Source of the DNA: Mesorhizobium sp. M2D.F.Ca.ET.226.01.1.1 | GTDB taxonomy: Bacteria > Pseudomonadota > Alphaproteobacteria > Rhizobiales > Rhizobiaceae | Direction: 5' to 3' | Length of the DNA: 64,000 nt | Assembly: GCF_004022705.2 (NCBI RefSeq) | Contig: NZ_RZOY02000003.1 | Coordinates: 372,001 to 436,000, forward strand | Shown: piece by piece, positions 45,421 through 54,084 of the stretch | How the letters are laid out: each line of letters starts with the position of its first letter | Numbering within the stretch: the stretch's first letter is position 1 | Position numbers and translations under genes: made by a program | Notes under the pieces: generated by a model | Databases searched by the model: none | Told to the model about the DNA's origin: nothing | The model's input: the letters and a program-made list of their open reading frames with translations, nothing else

Positions 45421-46995
45421 TCAGAGCAACTTCCACGCAATATAGACCAACGTCAGCGCGATCACCCACAGCGCCACGCGGCCGGAGCGGGTGTGGCGGG
45501 CTTCGGCCTTGCCGATGGCGCGCGCCGTCGCTTCGTCGAAGCGCAGGCCGTTTTCCGCCATCAGGTCGATCTCGCGCGACAGCCGGTCGGTGCGGGCTGC
45601 CAGGTCCGGCGCCTGCCTTGCCAGCGTCAACAATGCCTTGGCGCCGTCGCGCGCATCGGTGAGCAGCCCGCGCGGACCGAGATTGCCGGCGATCCAGTCG
45701 CCCACCACGGGCTCCGAAGTCTTCCACATGTTGAAGGCTGGATCGAGCGTGCGCGCGACGCCTTCCACCACCACCATGGTCTTCTGCAGCAGGATCAGCT
45801 CCGGCCGCGTCGCCATGTCGAACAGTTCGGTGACCTCGAACAGCAGGGTCAGAAGCTTGGCCATCGAAATCGTATCGGCCGACTGGCCGTGGATAGGCTC
45901 GCCGATGGCGCGGATGGCCTGCGCGAAGGCCGAGACATTGTGCTGGCGCGGCACGTAGCCCGCCTCGAAATGCACCTCGGCGACGCGCTGATAGTCGCGC
46001 ACGATGAAGCCGTAGAGAATCTCGGCCAGGAAACGCCGCTCCTTCTTGCCGAGCCGTCCGGCGATGCCGAGATCGACGGCGACGATGGTGCCGTTCGCCT
46101 CGACGAACAGGTTGCCCGGATGCATGTCGGCATGGAAGAAGCCATCGCGCAGCGTGTGCCGCAGGAACGACTGGATGAGATTGGCGGCGATCGCCTTGAG
46201 GTCGTGACCGGCGGCGGCAAGGCCGGCGATGTCGTTCATCTTGACGCCGTCGATCCACTCCATGGTGAGCACGTCGCGGCCGGTCCGCTCCCAGTCGACC
46301 GCGGGCACGCGAAAACCCGGATCGTCCTTGGTGTTCTCGCCGAGTTCCGAAAGCGCCGCCGCCTCGAGCCGCAGATCCATCTCGACCCTGGTGGTCTGCG
46401 CCAGCGTCTGGGTCACCTCGACCGGGCGCAGGCGGCGCGACGATGGGATGTACCTCTCCTGCAGATGGGCGGCGAGGAAATAGCTTTCGAGATCGTGGAA
46501 GAAGCGCTGCCGCACGCCGGGTCGGATGACCTTCACCGCCACGCGCGAAGTGGCCCCCTCGCGCGCCACTTCCGCGCTGTGCACCTGCGCGATCGAGGCG
46601 GCAGCCACCGGTTCGCCGAAGGAGGCATAGAGATCGTCTATTCTGCGCCCGAGCGAGGCTTCGATCGCATGGATCGCCTCAGCCTTCGGGAAGGTGTGCA
46701 TCTTGTCCTGCAACAGCGCGAGGTCCAGCGCCATGTCGTTGCCGACGACATCGGGCCTAGTTGCCAGGAACTGGCCGAGTTTCACGTAGGAGGGGCCAAG
46801 CCGCACCACCGCGCGCGCCAACCTGTCGCCGCGCTGATAGCTGAGCGCCCGGCGGCGGGTAAAAAGCCGCGCCACGCGCCAGCCGAATTTCGGCATGCCG
46901 GAGAGTTCCTCGCCCGGCAACGCCGCGACGACGCCCTCACGAACCAGCACCCAGCCGGCCCTTGTGAGCCTGAAGGCGGCGGCGAGGCTGCTCAT
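45421..46995 (-). CDS. ubiB: UbiB family protein (ubiquinone biosynthesis)
   Basis: The product has 524 residues from the ATG at 46995. An upstream start at 47115 would add 40 repetitive residues and overlap ubiE. YVKLGQFLATRPD near residue 70 is the KxGQ motif, AAASIAQVHSA the Ala-rich loop near residue 127, and FFHADMHPGNLF the catalytic loop near residue 286. A C-terminal membrane segment (VALWVIALTLVYIAW) anchors it. UbiB is an atypical kinase-fold ATPase needed for ubiquinone synthesis. Confidence 0.93.
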   Translation of the reverse strand: MSSLAAAFRLTRAGWVLVREGVVAALPGEELSGMPKFGWRVARLFTRRRALSYQRGDRLARAVVRLGPSYVKLGQFLATRPDVVGNDMALDLALLQDKMHTFPKAEAIHAIEASLGRRIDDLYASFGEPVAAASIAQVHSAEVAREGATSRVAVKVIRPGVRQRFFHDLESYFLAAHLQERYIPSSRRLRPVEVTQTLAQTTRVEMDLRLEAAALSELGENTKDDPGFRVPAVDWERTGRDVLTMEWIDGVKMNDIAGLAAAGHDLKAIAANLIQSFLRHTLRDGFFHADMHPGNLFVEANGTIVAVDLGIAGRLGKKERRFLAEILYGFIVRDYQRVAEVHFEAGYVPRQHNVSAFAQAIRAIGEPIHGQSADTISMAKLLTLLFEVTELFDMATRPELILLQKTMVVVEGVARTLDPAFNMWKTSEPVVGDWIAGNLGPRGLLTDARDGAKALLTLARQAPDLAARTDRLSREIDLMAENGLRFDEATARAIGKAEARHTRSGRVALWVIALTLVYIAWKLL

Positions 46996-47060
46996 TGCCC
47001 ATCCTGATTCAAGAGGGCCTTGGTCAAAGGGGCCTGCTTCAAAGGATCCTGCCTCAAAGC
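46988..47060 (-). repeat. 15-bp tandem repeat at the ubiE-ubiB junction
   Basis: Reading on the minus strand, four diverged 15-bp units of the type GGAAGCTTTGAGGCA follow one another from the end of ubiE to just before the ubiB start. The first unit holds the ubiE stop codon. In the ubiB frame they would read as repeats of GSFEA and GPFDQ. Confidence 0.65.
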
Positions 47061-47830
47061 TTCCAGCCGGAATGAAGGGCTGCGATGCCGCCTGAATAGT
47101 TGCGGAAAGTGACACGGCCGAAGCCGGCGCGGGTGATCATGGCCGCGAAATTCTGCTGATTGGGAAATTTGCGGATGGATTCGACGAGATAGGAATAGGG
47201 CTCGCTATCGCCGGTGACCGCCTTGCCGATCCTGGGAATGGCGTTGAACGACCACGCCTCATAGACCTTGTCGAGCAGCGGCATCTCGACCTCGGAGAAT
47301 TCGAGGCAGAGCAATCGCCCGCCACGCTTCAGCACACGATAGGCTTCGGCAAGGGCGACCTCGATGCGTGGCACGTTGCGGATGCCGAAGGCGATCGTGT
47401 AGGCATCGAAGCTGTCGTCCCCGAAAGGCAGCTCTTCGGCATTGGCCTCGACGAAGTCGGTGTTTGCCGCAAGGCCCAGCCTCTCGGCGCGGTCGCGGCC
47501 GACGGCCAGCATTGAGCCATTGATGTCGAGCACCGTGGCATGGGCCTGACGCTGGCTGGCCTCGACGATGCGGAAGGCGATATCGCCGGTGCCGCCGGCG
47601 ACATCGAGCACTCTCCAGCCCGGCCGTTTCGGCGGGTTCAGCCAGGCGACCATCGCGTCCTTCCACAAGCGATGCAACCCGGCTGACATCAGATCGTTCA
47701 TGAGGTCGTATCGATTGGCCACCTTATGGAAGACGTCGTTGACGAGAGGCTGCTTCTCGCCCTCCCCCACCTTCCTGAAACCGTAGGAAGTTTCCATGCC
47801 GCCCGCGGCCGTGGTTCTCTCAACTGACAT
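47054..47830 (-). CDS. ubiE: Bifunctional demethylmenaquinone/ubiquinone C-methyltransferase
   Basis: The product has 258 residues. [14 protein letters not shown] near residue 75 is the S-adenosylmethionine motif, and [28 protein letters not shown] near residues 140-168 is the UbiE/COQ5 signature. [17 protein letters not shown] text ([17 protein letters not shown]) is near the C-terminus. It methylates the benzoquinone ring in ubiquinone synthesis. It is first in ubiE-ubiB-coaBC and faces the adenosine deaminase gene across 168 bp. Confidence 0.94.
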   Translation of the reverse strand: MSVERTTAAGGMETSYGFRKVGEGEKQPLVNDVFHKVANRYDLMNDLMSAGLHRLWKDAMVAWLNPPKRPGWRVLDVAGGTGDIAFRIVEASQRQAHATVLDINGSMLAVGRDRAERLGLAANTDFVEANAEELPFGDDSFDAYTIAFGIRNVPRIEVALAEAYRVLKRGGRLLCLEFSEVEMPLLDKVYEAWSFNAIPRIGKAVTGDSEPYSYLVESIRKFPNQQNFAAMITRAGFGRVTFRNYSGGIAALHSGWKL

Positions 47831-47998
47831 TATTTTGATCCGTCATAAAACCGGCGGGACCATAGCCGATCGATGGTGCCGACGCTATTGTCCAAGGCGC
47901 GGTTTTCGGCCGCGCTTTCAAAACCCGGCCGGGAAAGGCCTCGCATGATTTTCCGGCCAGAATCTGTGCGCGAACAGCATACCAGACGGGATGACCGC

Positions 47999-48973
47999 AT
48001 GATTTTGAAGGCCGAATTGCACTGCCACATCGAAGGAGCGGCGGCCCCTGAGCTCGTCATCAGCCAGGCCCGCAAATATGGCAAGGACCCTTCGCCATAC
48101 ATCCAGGACGGCTCCTTCGTCTGGCACGACTTCACCTCGTTTCTCGCCGCTTACGACTTCGCTTCCGACCTGTTCCGCACCGAAGAGGACTACGCACGCC
48201 TCGCCGACCATTACCTGACCAGCCTGGCCCGCGACGGCGCCATCTATTCCGAGGTCTTCACCTCGCCAGACCACGCGATAAAGGCCGGCCTCTCGCCGAA
48301 AGCCTATACGGATGCGTTGGGCGAAGGCATGGCCCGCGCCAAAGCCAAGACCGGCATCGAGGGTCGCATGATCGTCACCGGCGTGCGCCATGTCGGGGTC
48401 GAGGCGATCGAGCAGGCCGCGCGCTTCGCGGCCCGCTGCGGCCATCCGCTGGTGACCGGTTTCGGCGTCGCCGGCGACGAGCGCATCGGCGACTTCGAGG
48501 ACTATGTGCGCGCCTTCGAGATCGCGCGCGAGGCGGGCCTCGGCATCACCATCCATGCCGGCGAGCTGATGGGTTGGGAAAGCGTCAAGGCGGCTCTCGA
48601 TCATATTCGCCCCTCCCGCATCGGCCATGGCGTGCGCGCCATCGAGAACCCGGACCTGGTCCGTCGCATCGCAGACCAGGGCGTAGTGCTGGAATGCTGC
48701 CCGGGCTCCAACATCGCGCTGAAAGTGTTCGACAGCTTCGCCGACCATCCATTTCCGGCGCTGCGCGCCGGCGGCTGCAAGGTGACGCTCAACTCCGACG
48801 ACCCGCCCTATTTCTGGACCTCGCTGAAGCGCGAATACGATATCGCCGCCGAGCATTTCGCCATGAACGACAAGGCGCTCACCGCCATCACGAGAACGGC
48901 CATCGAGGCGGCTTTCGTCGACCGGAAGACCAAGGCGGTGCTGCTAGGGCGATTGGACGCGAAAGTGCGGTGA
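47999..48973 (+). CDS. add: Adenosine deaminase
   Basis: The product has 324 residues from the ATG at 47999; an earlier frame from 47873 adds residues unlike the family. LHCHIEGAA at the N-terminus carries two zinc His, IHAGEL near residue 186 holds zinc His and catalytic Glu region, RIGHGVRAI near residue 210 the next His, and NSDDPPYF near residue 265 the zinc Asp. It deaminates adenosine to inosine. With upp it forms the plus-strand side of the nucleoside-salvage locus. Adenine deaminase is a possible alternative activity. Confidence 0.9.
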   Translation: MILKAELHCHIEGAAAPELVISQARKYGKDPSPYIQDGSFVWHDFTSFLAAYDFASDLFRTEEDYARLADHYLTSLARDGAIYSEVFTSPDHAIKAGLSPKAYTDALGEGMARAKAKTGIEGRMIVTGVRHVGVEAIEQAARFAARCGHPLVTGFGVAGDERIGDFEDYVRAFEIAREAGLGITIHAGELMGWESVKAALDHIRPSRIGHGVRAIENPDLVRRIADQGVVLECCPGSNIALKVFDSFADHPFPALRAGGCKVTLNSDDPPYFWTSLKREYDIAAEHFAMNDKALTAITRTAIEAAFVDRKTKAVLLGRLDAKVR

Positions 48974-49120
48974 GTGAGTAGGGAGTAGTCGGCAGTCGGT
49001 AGTTGTGGATTTGGCGGAGCGCCCATAGAGCGGTTGAAGGCCGGAGCTTTCCCCGAGGCGAGGACTCGCAAATCGGCTCACTATTCACTACTCACTACTG
49101 ACCACTACCCACTGCGAACC
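48974..49120. repeat. AGTAGT/ACTACT-rich inverted low-complexity repeat
   Basis: The gap between add and upp begins with GAGTAGGGAGTAGTCGG-type sequence (48976-49003) and ends with the inverse kind, CACTACTCACTACTGACC (49080-49112). The two ends are roughly complementary and enclose about 75 bp. It looks like a decayed interspersed palindrome. The upp ribosome site follows it. Confidence 0.6.
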
Positions 49121-49134
49121 AGTCGGAGCACATC

Positions 49135-49764
49135 ATGCAGGGCGTCACCGTCGTCGACCACCCGCTTGTCCAGCACAAGCTGACCATCATGCGCAAGAAG
49201 GAGACCTCGACGGCCGGCTTCCGGCGGCTGCTGCGCGAGATCTCGCTGCTTCTGGGCTATGAGGTGACCCGCAACCTCGAACTGACAACGACCATGATCG
49301 AGACGCCGATCGAGGAAATGGAGGCGCCGACGCTGGAAGGCAAGAAGCTGGTGTTCGCCTCGGTGCTGCGCGCCGGCAACGGCCTGCTCGAAGGCCTGCT
49401 CGACCTGGTGCCGGCGGCGCGCGTCGCCCATATCGGCCTCTACCGCGACCATGACACGCTGGAAGCGGTCGAATATTTCTTCAAGGCGCCGAGCGATCTT
49501 GCCGACCGGCTGGTGATCGTCGTCGATCCGATGCTGGCGACCGCCAATTCGGCGATCGCCGCGATCGACAAGCTGAAGGGGCGCGGCGCCACCAACATCC
49601 GGTTCCTCTGCCTGCTTGCCGCCCCGGAAGGCATCGAGCGTTTTACCAAGGCGCATCCGGACGTGCCGATCTTCACCGCCTCGATCGACCGCCAACTCAA
49701 CGACAAGGGCTATATCATGCCCGGCCTCGGTGACGCCGGCGACCGCATGTACGGAACAAAGTGA
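49135..49764 (+). CDS. upp: Uracil phosphoribosyltransferase
   Basis: The product has 209 residues, the normal size, from the ATG at 49135 with CGGAGC six bases upstream. [20 protein letters not shown] near residue 125 is the PRPP-binding motif, and the end [14 protein letters not shown] is diagnostic. It converts uracil and PRPP to UMP. It lies 161 bp after add and provides the pyrimidine side of salvage together with cdd and deoA. Confidence 0.96.
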   Translation: MQGVTVVDHPLVQHKLTIMRKKETSTAGFRRLLREISLLLGYEVTRNLELTTTMIETPIEEMEAPTLEGKKLVFASVLRAGNGLLEGLLDLVPAARVAHIGLYRDHDTLEAVEYFFKAPSDLADRLVIVVDPMLATANSAIAAIDKLKGRGATNIRFLCLLAAPEGIERFTKAHPDVPIFTASIDRQLNDKGYIMPGLGDAGDRMYGTK

Positions 49765-49860
49765 GCGCATCCGTTTACCAAACGTTTACGCAACGGCACG
49801 CTTCCGGCACGCGTTAAAGCGGAAAACACCATGTCGATCTAAGGATGCGCCCTTCGGGAG

Positions 49861-49958
49861 CAATTCCAGAAAAAGTGTGAAGCGGTTTTCCGTTCGGAAT
49901 TGCTCCAAAACAAAGGGATAGAGCGGTTCAACGTTTCCTTGAAACGGTGACACGCTCC
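49861..49958. repeat. Interspersed palindromic repeat, copy 2
   Basis: This copy matches 2508-2609 closely over nearly its whole length: CAATTCCAGAAAAAGTGTGA, the GCGGTTTTCCGTTCGGAATTGC core, then a weaker hairpin AGAGCGGTTCAACGTTTC with loop CTT. It lies directly upstream of the aspartic-protease gene, whose ribosome site follows it. Confidence 0.85.
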
Positions 49959-49968
49959 AGGGGCATCC

Positions 49969-50535
49969 ATGCTGCGCAAGCTTCTCATCCTTGGCATCTT
50001 TGCCGGAACCTCGGCTTCGATCCCGATCCTTTACCAGGCGAACCCGCATCTGGTGGACGGTCTGGTGCAATCGACAGTCGCCTCGCAGTCGGCAGCGCCG
50101 GAAGCGCAGCCGCAGGTCAATCTCGCTTCGGTCCCGGACAAACCGGCGGCGCCATTGCCGCTTGGCCGTCAGGTGCTTGTCAACGCCGATGCGCGCGGCC
50201 ACTTCACGTCGCAGTTCAAGCTCAACGGCCGCCAGGTTGACGGCATGATCGACACCGGCGCGACGCTGGTCGCCATCAACACCTCGACGGCGCGCAGGAT
50301 CGGTATCTCGCTCAACCCGTCCGATTTCAATCGTCAGGTGAGCACGGCCAACGGCGCTATCAAGGCCGCCGTGGTATCGCTCGACCATCTGCAGATCGGC
50401 AAGATCTCCGTCGACAACGTCCAGGCAATGGTGCTCGACGACAGGGCGCTGCAGACCAATCTGATCGGCATGAGCTTCCTGCAGCGCCTGCAGAAATACC
50501 AGGTCCAGGACGGCGCGCTGCTGCTGGTGCAGTAA
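49969..50535 (+). CDS. Retropepsin-like (clan AA) aspartic protease
   Basis: The product has 188 residues from the ATG at 49969. An N-terminal hydrophobic segment (LLILGIFAGTSASIPILY) is a membrane anchor or signal. The protease domain begins near residue 68; VDGMIDTGATLVAINTSTA near residue 90 carries the D-T-G active-site triad, and the end LIGMSFLQRLQKYQVQDG is typical of bacterial single-domain retropepsins (TIGR02281 type). It probably acts as a dimer in the periplasm. It is unrelated to the surrounding salvage genes. Confidence 0.88.
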   Translation: MLRKLLILGIFAGTSASIPILYQANPHLVDGLVQSTVASQSAAPEAQPQVNLASVPDKPAAPLPLGRQVLVNADARGHFTSQFKLNGRQVDGMIDTGATLVAINTSTARRIGISLNPSDFNRQVSTANGAIKAAVVSLDHLQIGKISVDNVQAMVLDDRALQTNLIGMSFLQRLQKYQVQDGALLLVQ

Positions 50536-50542
50536 CCGGCTT

Positions 50543-51859
50543 TTACCGAGGCAGTATTCGCCTCAGCACGCTCTTCTCGGCGGGTGGCTTCGAAGCCCCG
50601 ATCGTATATGCGGCACGCACGGCGGCGGCAGCCGCTTCGGCCTCCGCGTCGGTGCGGGCATGCACCAGCGCCAGCGGCTCGCCTGAGCGCGCCTCGGCGC
50701 CGACCGGCAACAGACGAGTCAAGCCGACGGCATGATCGATCTTGTCGTCCGGGTGGGTACGCCCGCCACCCAGCGCGACGACGGCAAGCCCGATCTCGCG
50801 CGTGGCAATGCCGGTGACGAACCCGTCCTGTCCCGACGTCGCGGCCAGTTCGACCGGCGCCGTCGGCAAATATTTTTCCGGGTTCTCGACGAAATCGGCC
50901 GGTCCGCCTAGCGCCGTCACCATGCGTCCGAAGACGGCGGCAGCCCGGCCGCCGGCAAGCGCCTCAGTGGCGCGCCTGATGCCGTCCTGGTTGGACGAGA
51001 CCAGCCCCGCCGACTGCAGCATCTCGGCGGCCAGCGCCAGTGTCACATCCTCAAGCCTTCGGTCGCGATAGCGGCCGGTGAGGAAATCGGCGGCATTCTT
51101 CACCTCGACCGCGTTGCCGGCGGCCGAGGCCAGTGGCTCGTTCATGCCCGTCACCAGCGCCGACGCATTCAAGCCGGCGCCATTGGCGACCTCGACTAGG
51201 CTGTTCGCCAGGGCGACGGCGTCGCGGGACTTTTCCATGAAGGCGCCGTTGCCGACCTTGACGTCGAGCACCAGCGAGCCCAAGCCCGCGGCAAGCTTCT
51301 TCGACAGAATCGAAGCGGTGATCAGCGGTATCGATTCGACCGTGCCCGTCACGTCGCGGATCGCGTAGAGCCTGCGGTCTGCGGGCGCAAGATCGGCGGT
51401 CTGGCCGATGATGGCACAGCCGGTCTCGAGCACCGTCTTGCGGAAAAGCGTCACGTCGGGCTGGCTCGCATAGCCCGGAATGGCATCCATCTTGTCCAGC
51501 GTGCCACCGGTGTGGCCGAGGCCCCGGCCGGAGATCATCGGCACATAGGCGCCGCAAGCGGCGACGATCGGCGCCAGCATCAGCGAGACATTGTCGCCGA
51601 CACCGCCCGTCGAATGCTTGTCGGTGACCGGCCCCGGCAGGTCGGACCAGTCGAGCACATCGCCGGAATCGCGCATCGCGAGCGTCAGCGCCACCGCTTC
51701 CTCGCGGCTCATGCCGTTCAGGAACACGGCCATGGCGAAAGCGCCGACCTGGCCCTCGGAGATGGTGCCGGCCGTCAGCCCTTTGACGAAACCCGCGATT
51801 TCGTCGGTCGAGAGCCTGTGGCCGTCGCGCTTGCGGCGGATGATCTCCTGCGGCAGCAT
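50543..51859 (-). CDS. deoA: Thymidine phosphorylase
   Basis: The product has 438 residues. DKHSTGGVGDNVSLMLAP near residue 83 is the phosphate-binding signature, and GRGLGHTGGTLDKMDAIPGY near residue 115 follows. The end is slightly extended. It splits thymidine and deoxyuridine to base and deoxyribose 1-phosphate. It overlaps the purine nucleoside phosphorylase stop by one base (TGATG), so it is coupled, and is the last gene of the salvage operon. Confidence 0.95.
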   Translation of the reverse strand: MLPQEIIRRKRDGHRLSTDEIAGFVKGLTAGTISEGQVGAFAMAVFLNGMSREEAVALTLAMRDSGDVLDWSDLPGPVTDKHSTGGVGDNVSLMLAPIVAACGAYVPMISGRGLGHTGGTLDKMDAIPGYASQPDVTLFRKTVLETGCAIIGQTADLAPADRRLYAIRDVTGTVESIPLITASILSKKLAAGLGSLVLDVKVGNGAFMEKSRDAVALANSLVEVANGAGLNASALVTGMNEPLASAAGNAVEVKNAADFLTGRYRDRRLEDVTLALAAEMLQSAGLVSSNQDGIRRATEALAGGRAAAVFGRMVTALGGPADFVENPEKYLPTAPVELAATSGQDGFVTGIATREIGLAVVALGGGRTHPDDKIDHAVGLTRLLPVGAEARSGEPLALVHARTDAEAEAAAAAVRAAYTIGASKPPAEKSVLRRILPR

Positions 51860-52662
51860 CAGTCGGGCAGACCGTCCTGGAAGACGCGCCGCAGGATCGT
51901 CGCCAGCCGCGCCCCGCCGATCGGCGCCATGTCCTTGGTTTCCTGGTGCGAGAGCTCCGCTCCCGTCATCCCCGCCGCCAGGTTGGTGATGACCGAGCAG
52001 GCGGCGACCTTGAGGCCGAGGAAGCGGGCGAGGATGACTTCCGGCACGGTCGACATGCCGACCGCATTGGCGCCCATGACGCGCGCCATGCGGATCTCGG
52101 CCGGCGTCTCGAAGCATGGCCCGGAGAACCACATATAGACGCCCTGATGCAGCGCCGTGCCGGTCGCCTTCGCCGCCTTTTCGATCGCGCCGCGCAGGCC
52201 GGCATCATAGGCCTCGGTGAGGCCGACGAAGCGGCGGTCGCTCGGCTCGCCGATCAACGGGTTGGAGCCGGAGAAATTGATGTGGTCGTTGATCAGCATC
52301 ACCGAACCCGGACCCATCTCGGGATCGACCGAGCCGGCGGCGTTGGTCAGGATCAGATGTGAGATGCCGATGCCGGCAAGCACCTCAAGTGCCGGACGCA
52401 TCGCGGCGGCGTTGCCATGCTCGTAATAATGCGCGCGGCCGGACAGCATCAGCACCGGCGTGCCGGCGAAATGCCCGGCAACCACCTCGCCGGCATGGCC
52501 GGAAACGCCGCTGCGCGGAAAGCCAGGCAGCTCGGCGTAGGAGATGCGCCTGGCATCCTTGACCTGATCGACCAGCCCGCCGAGGCCCGATCCCAGCACG
52601 AGTGCCGCCGTGGGCGCCAGCCCGTCCAACTTTTCGACCAGATGATCCAGTGCTTCCATCAT
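51859..52662 (-). CDS. Purine nucleoside phosphorylase
   Basis: The product has 267 residues from the ATG at 52662, overlapping cdd by 4 bp. LVLGSGLGGLVDQV near residue 20, SGRAHYYEHG near residue 73, NAAGSVDPEMGPGSVMLINDHIN near residue 105 and YMWFSGPCFETPAEIRM near residue 182 are those of trimeric PNP (PunA/XapA type). It splits inosine, guanosine or xanthosine to base and ribose 1-phosphate. It is placed between cdd and deoA in the nucleoside-salvage operon. Confidence 0.93.
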   Translation of the reverse strand: MMEALDHLVEKLDGLAPTAALVLGSGLGGLVDQVKDARRISYAELPGFPRSGVSGHAGEVVAGHFAGTPVLMLSGRAHYYEHGNAAAMRPALEVLAGIGISHLILTNAAGSVDPEMGPGSVMLINDHINFSGSNPLIGEPSDRRFVGLTEAYDAGLRGAIEKAAKATGTALHQGVYMWFSGPCFETPAEIRMARVMGANAVGMSTVPEVILARFLGLKVAACSVITNLAAGMTGAELSHQETKDMAPIGGARLATILRRVFQDGLPD

Positions 52663-53051
52663 TTCAACATATCGCCTCTGAAGCCGAAAGGCAGCATGTC
52701 GCCCATGGTCACGGTCTCGGCCACCCCGGTGTCGTCGCAAAGATAAAGCTTGGTGTCCGGCCGGCAGAATTCCGCCAGCCGCTGCCGGCAGCCACCGCAA
52801 GGCGAGCATTTGGCCATACGTTCGGCAAATACAGCGATCTCCACGATCCTGCCGCCGCCGCCCATGACGTAGTGTCCGAGCGCCGTCGTTTCGGCGCACC
52901 AGCCTTCCGGATAAGACGCCACCTCGACGTTGGCGCCGGTGAAGACGCGCCCGTCCTCGGTGCGCAGTGCCGCGCCCACCGGGAATTTCGAATAAGGCGC
53001 ATGGGCCTTGGCCATCGCCGTCTTCGCCGCCTCGAACAGATCATGCGACAT
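52659..53051 (-). CDS. cdd: Cytidine deaminase
   Basis: The product has 130 residues from the ATG at 53051, with GGGAGAG about ten bases upstream. ANVEVASYPEGWCAETTAL near residue 42 contains zinc Cys and catalytic Glu, and CSPCGGCRQRLAEF near residue 82 the other two zinc Cys. It is the tetrameric short form. It converts cytidine to uridine. It is the first enzyme gene after the permeases of the nucleoside importer, 60 bp downstream. Confidence 0.95.
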   Translation of the reverse strand: MSHDLFEAAKTAMAKAHAPYSKFPVGAALRTEDGRVFTGANVEVASYPEGWCAETTALGHYVMGGGGRIVEIAVFAERMAKCSPCGGCRQRLAEFCRPDTKLYLCDDTGVAETVTMGDMLPFGFRGDMLK

Positions 53052-53111
53052 CCGGTACTTCTCTCCCACGATCTTGTTCAAATGCCGGTCGGCGCCGGGC
53101 GAAATCCCGCC

Positions 53112-54083
53112 TCAGCGTTCCTTCACGTAAGGCACGCCGCCGGCACGCGGCGGAATGGCCTTGCCGATGAAGCCGGCGAGCAGGATCACGGTCAGCACAT
53201 AGGGCAGCGCCTGCATGAATTGCGCGGGCACCTTGCCGATGACCGGCAGCGGTGAGCCCTGCAGGCGAATGGACGCCGCGTCGAGGAAGCCGAACAGCAG
53301 ACAGGCGAACATGGCGTTGACCGGCCTCCATTTAGCGAAGATCAGCGCCGCCAGCGCGATATAGCCCTTGCCGGCGGTCATATCCTTCACGAAGCCGCCA
53401 TTTTGCACCATCGATAGATAGGCTCCGGCAATACCTGTAAGGATGCCGGTGCAGATGAGCGCGCGATAGCGCAGCCAGGCGACCGAGATGCCGGCGGTAT
53501 CGACGGCGGCCGGATTTTCGCCGACAGCGCGCATCCTGAGGCCGAAGCGGGTGCGATAGAGCACCCACCAGGTGAACGGCACCATCAGGAAGGCGATATA
53601 GACCAGAATGGAATGGCCGGAGATCAGCTCGGAATAGATCGGGCCGAGGATCGGCACATCTCTGACCGCGTCGGCGCCGGGCCAGACGATCGCCTCGAAC
53701 CGTTCGCCCGGCTGCAGCGCCGGCGTGCGCCCGCCCTGCTGGAACCAGGCCTGGCCGAGCATGATCGTCGAGCCGGCGGCGATGAAATTGATCGCCACGC
53801 CGGAAACGATCTGGTTGCCGCGATGCGTGATCGAGGCGAAGCCGTGCACCATGGCAAAAGCGACCGACATGAGGATCGCCATGCCAAGGCCAATGAATGC
53901 CGAATGAAAGACCGCGGCCGCCGAGGCGCCGGCAAAGGCGCCGACCAGCATCTTGCCTTCCAGCCCGATGTCGAACACGCCGGCGCGCTCCGAATAGAGA
54001 CCGGCAAGGCAAGCGAGCAGCAGCGGCACCGACAGGCGGATGGTGGAATCAAGGATCTGGACGATGGCGATGAAGATATCCAT
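53112..54083 (-). CDS. Nucleoside ABC transporter permease (NupQ/YufQ type)
   Basis: The product has 323 residues and about eight to nine membrane segments. GVFDIGLEGKMLVGAFAGASAA near residue 35 is the typical start motif of BmpA-linked permeases, and GKGYIALAALIFAKWRPVNAMFACLLFG near residue 240 the coupling region. It partners with the other permease upstream (1-bp gap). The neighbours deoA, cdd and PNP make nucleoside uptake the likely role. Confidence 0.92.
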   Translation of the reverse strand: MDIFIAIVQILDSTIRLSVPLLLACLAGLYSERAGVFDIGLEGKMLVGAFAGASAAAVFHSAFIGLGMAILMSVAFAMVHGFASITHRGNQIVSGVAINFIAAGSTIMLGQAWFQQGGRTPALQPGERFEAIVWPGADAVRDVPILGPIYSELISGHSILVYIAFLMVPFTWWVLYRTRFGLRMRAVGENPAAVDTAGISVAWLRYRALICTGILTGIAGAYLSMVQNGGFVKDMTAGKGYIALAALIFAKWRPVNAMFACLLFGFLDAASIRLQGSPLPVIGKVPAQFMQALPYVLTVILLAGFIGKAIPPRAGGVPYVKER

Positions 54084-54084
54084 C

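Noticed and set aside
45421..47115. UbiB start at 47115 giving a 564-aa protein
   Set aside because: The added 40 residues are translations of a 15-bp tandem repeat and overlap ubiE. The ATG at 46995 gives the family length.
48974..49120. CRISPR array (repeated AGTAGT-like units)
   Set aside because: Units are very short, irregular and inverted rather than direct, with no spacer pattern and no cas genes.
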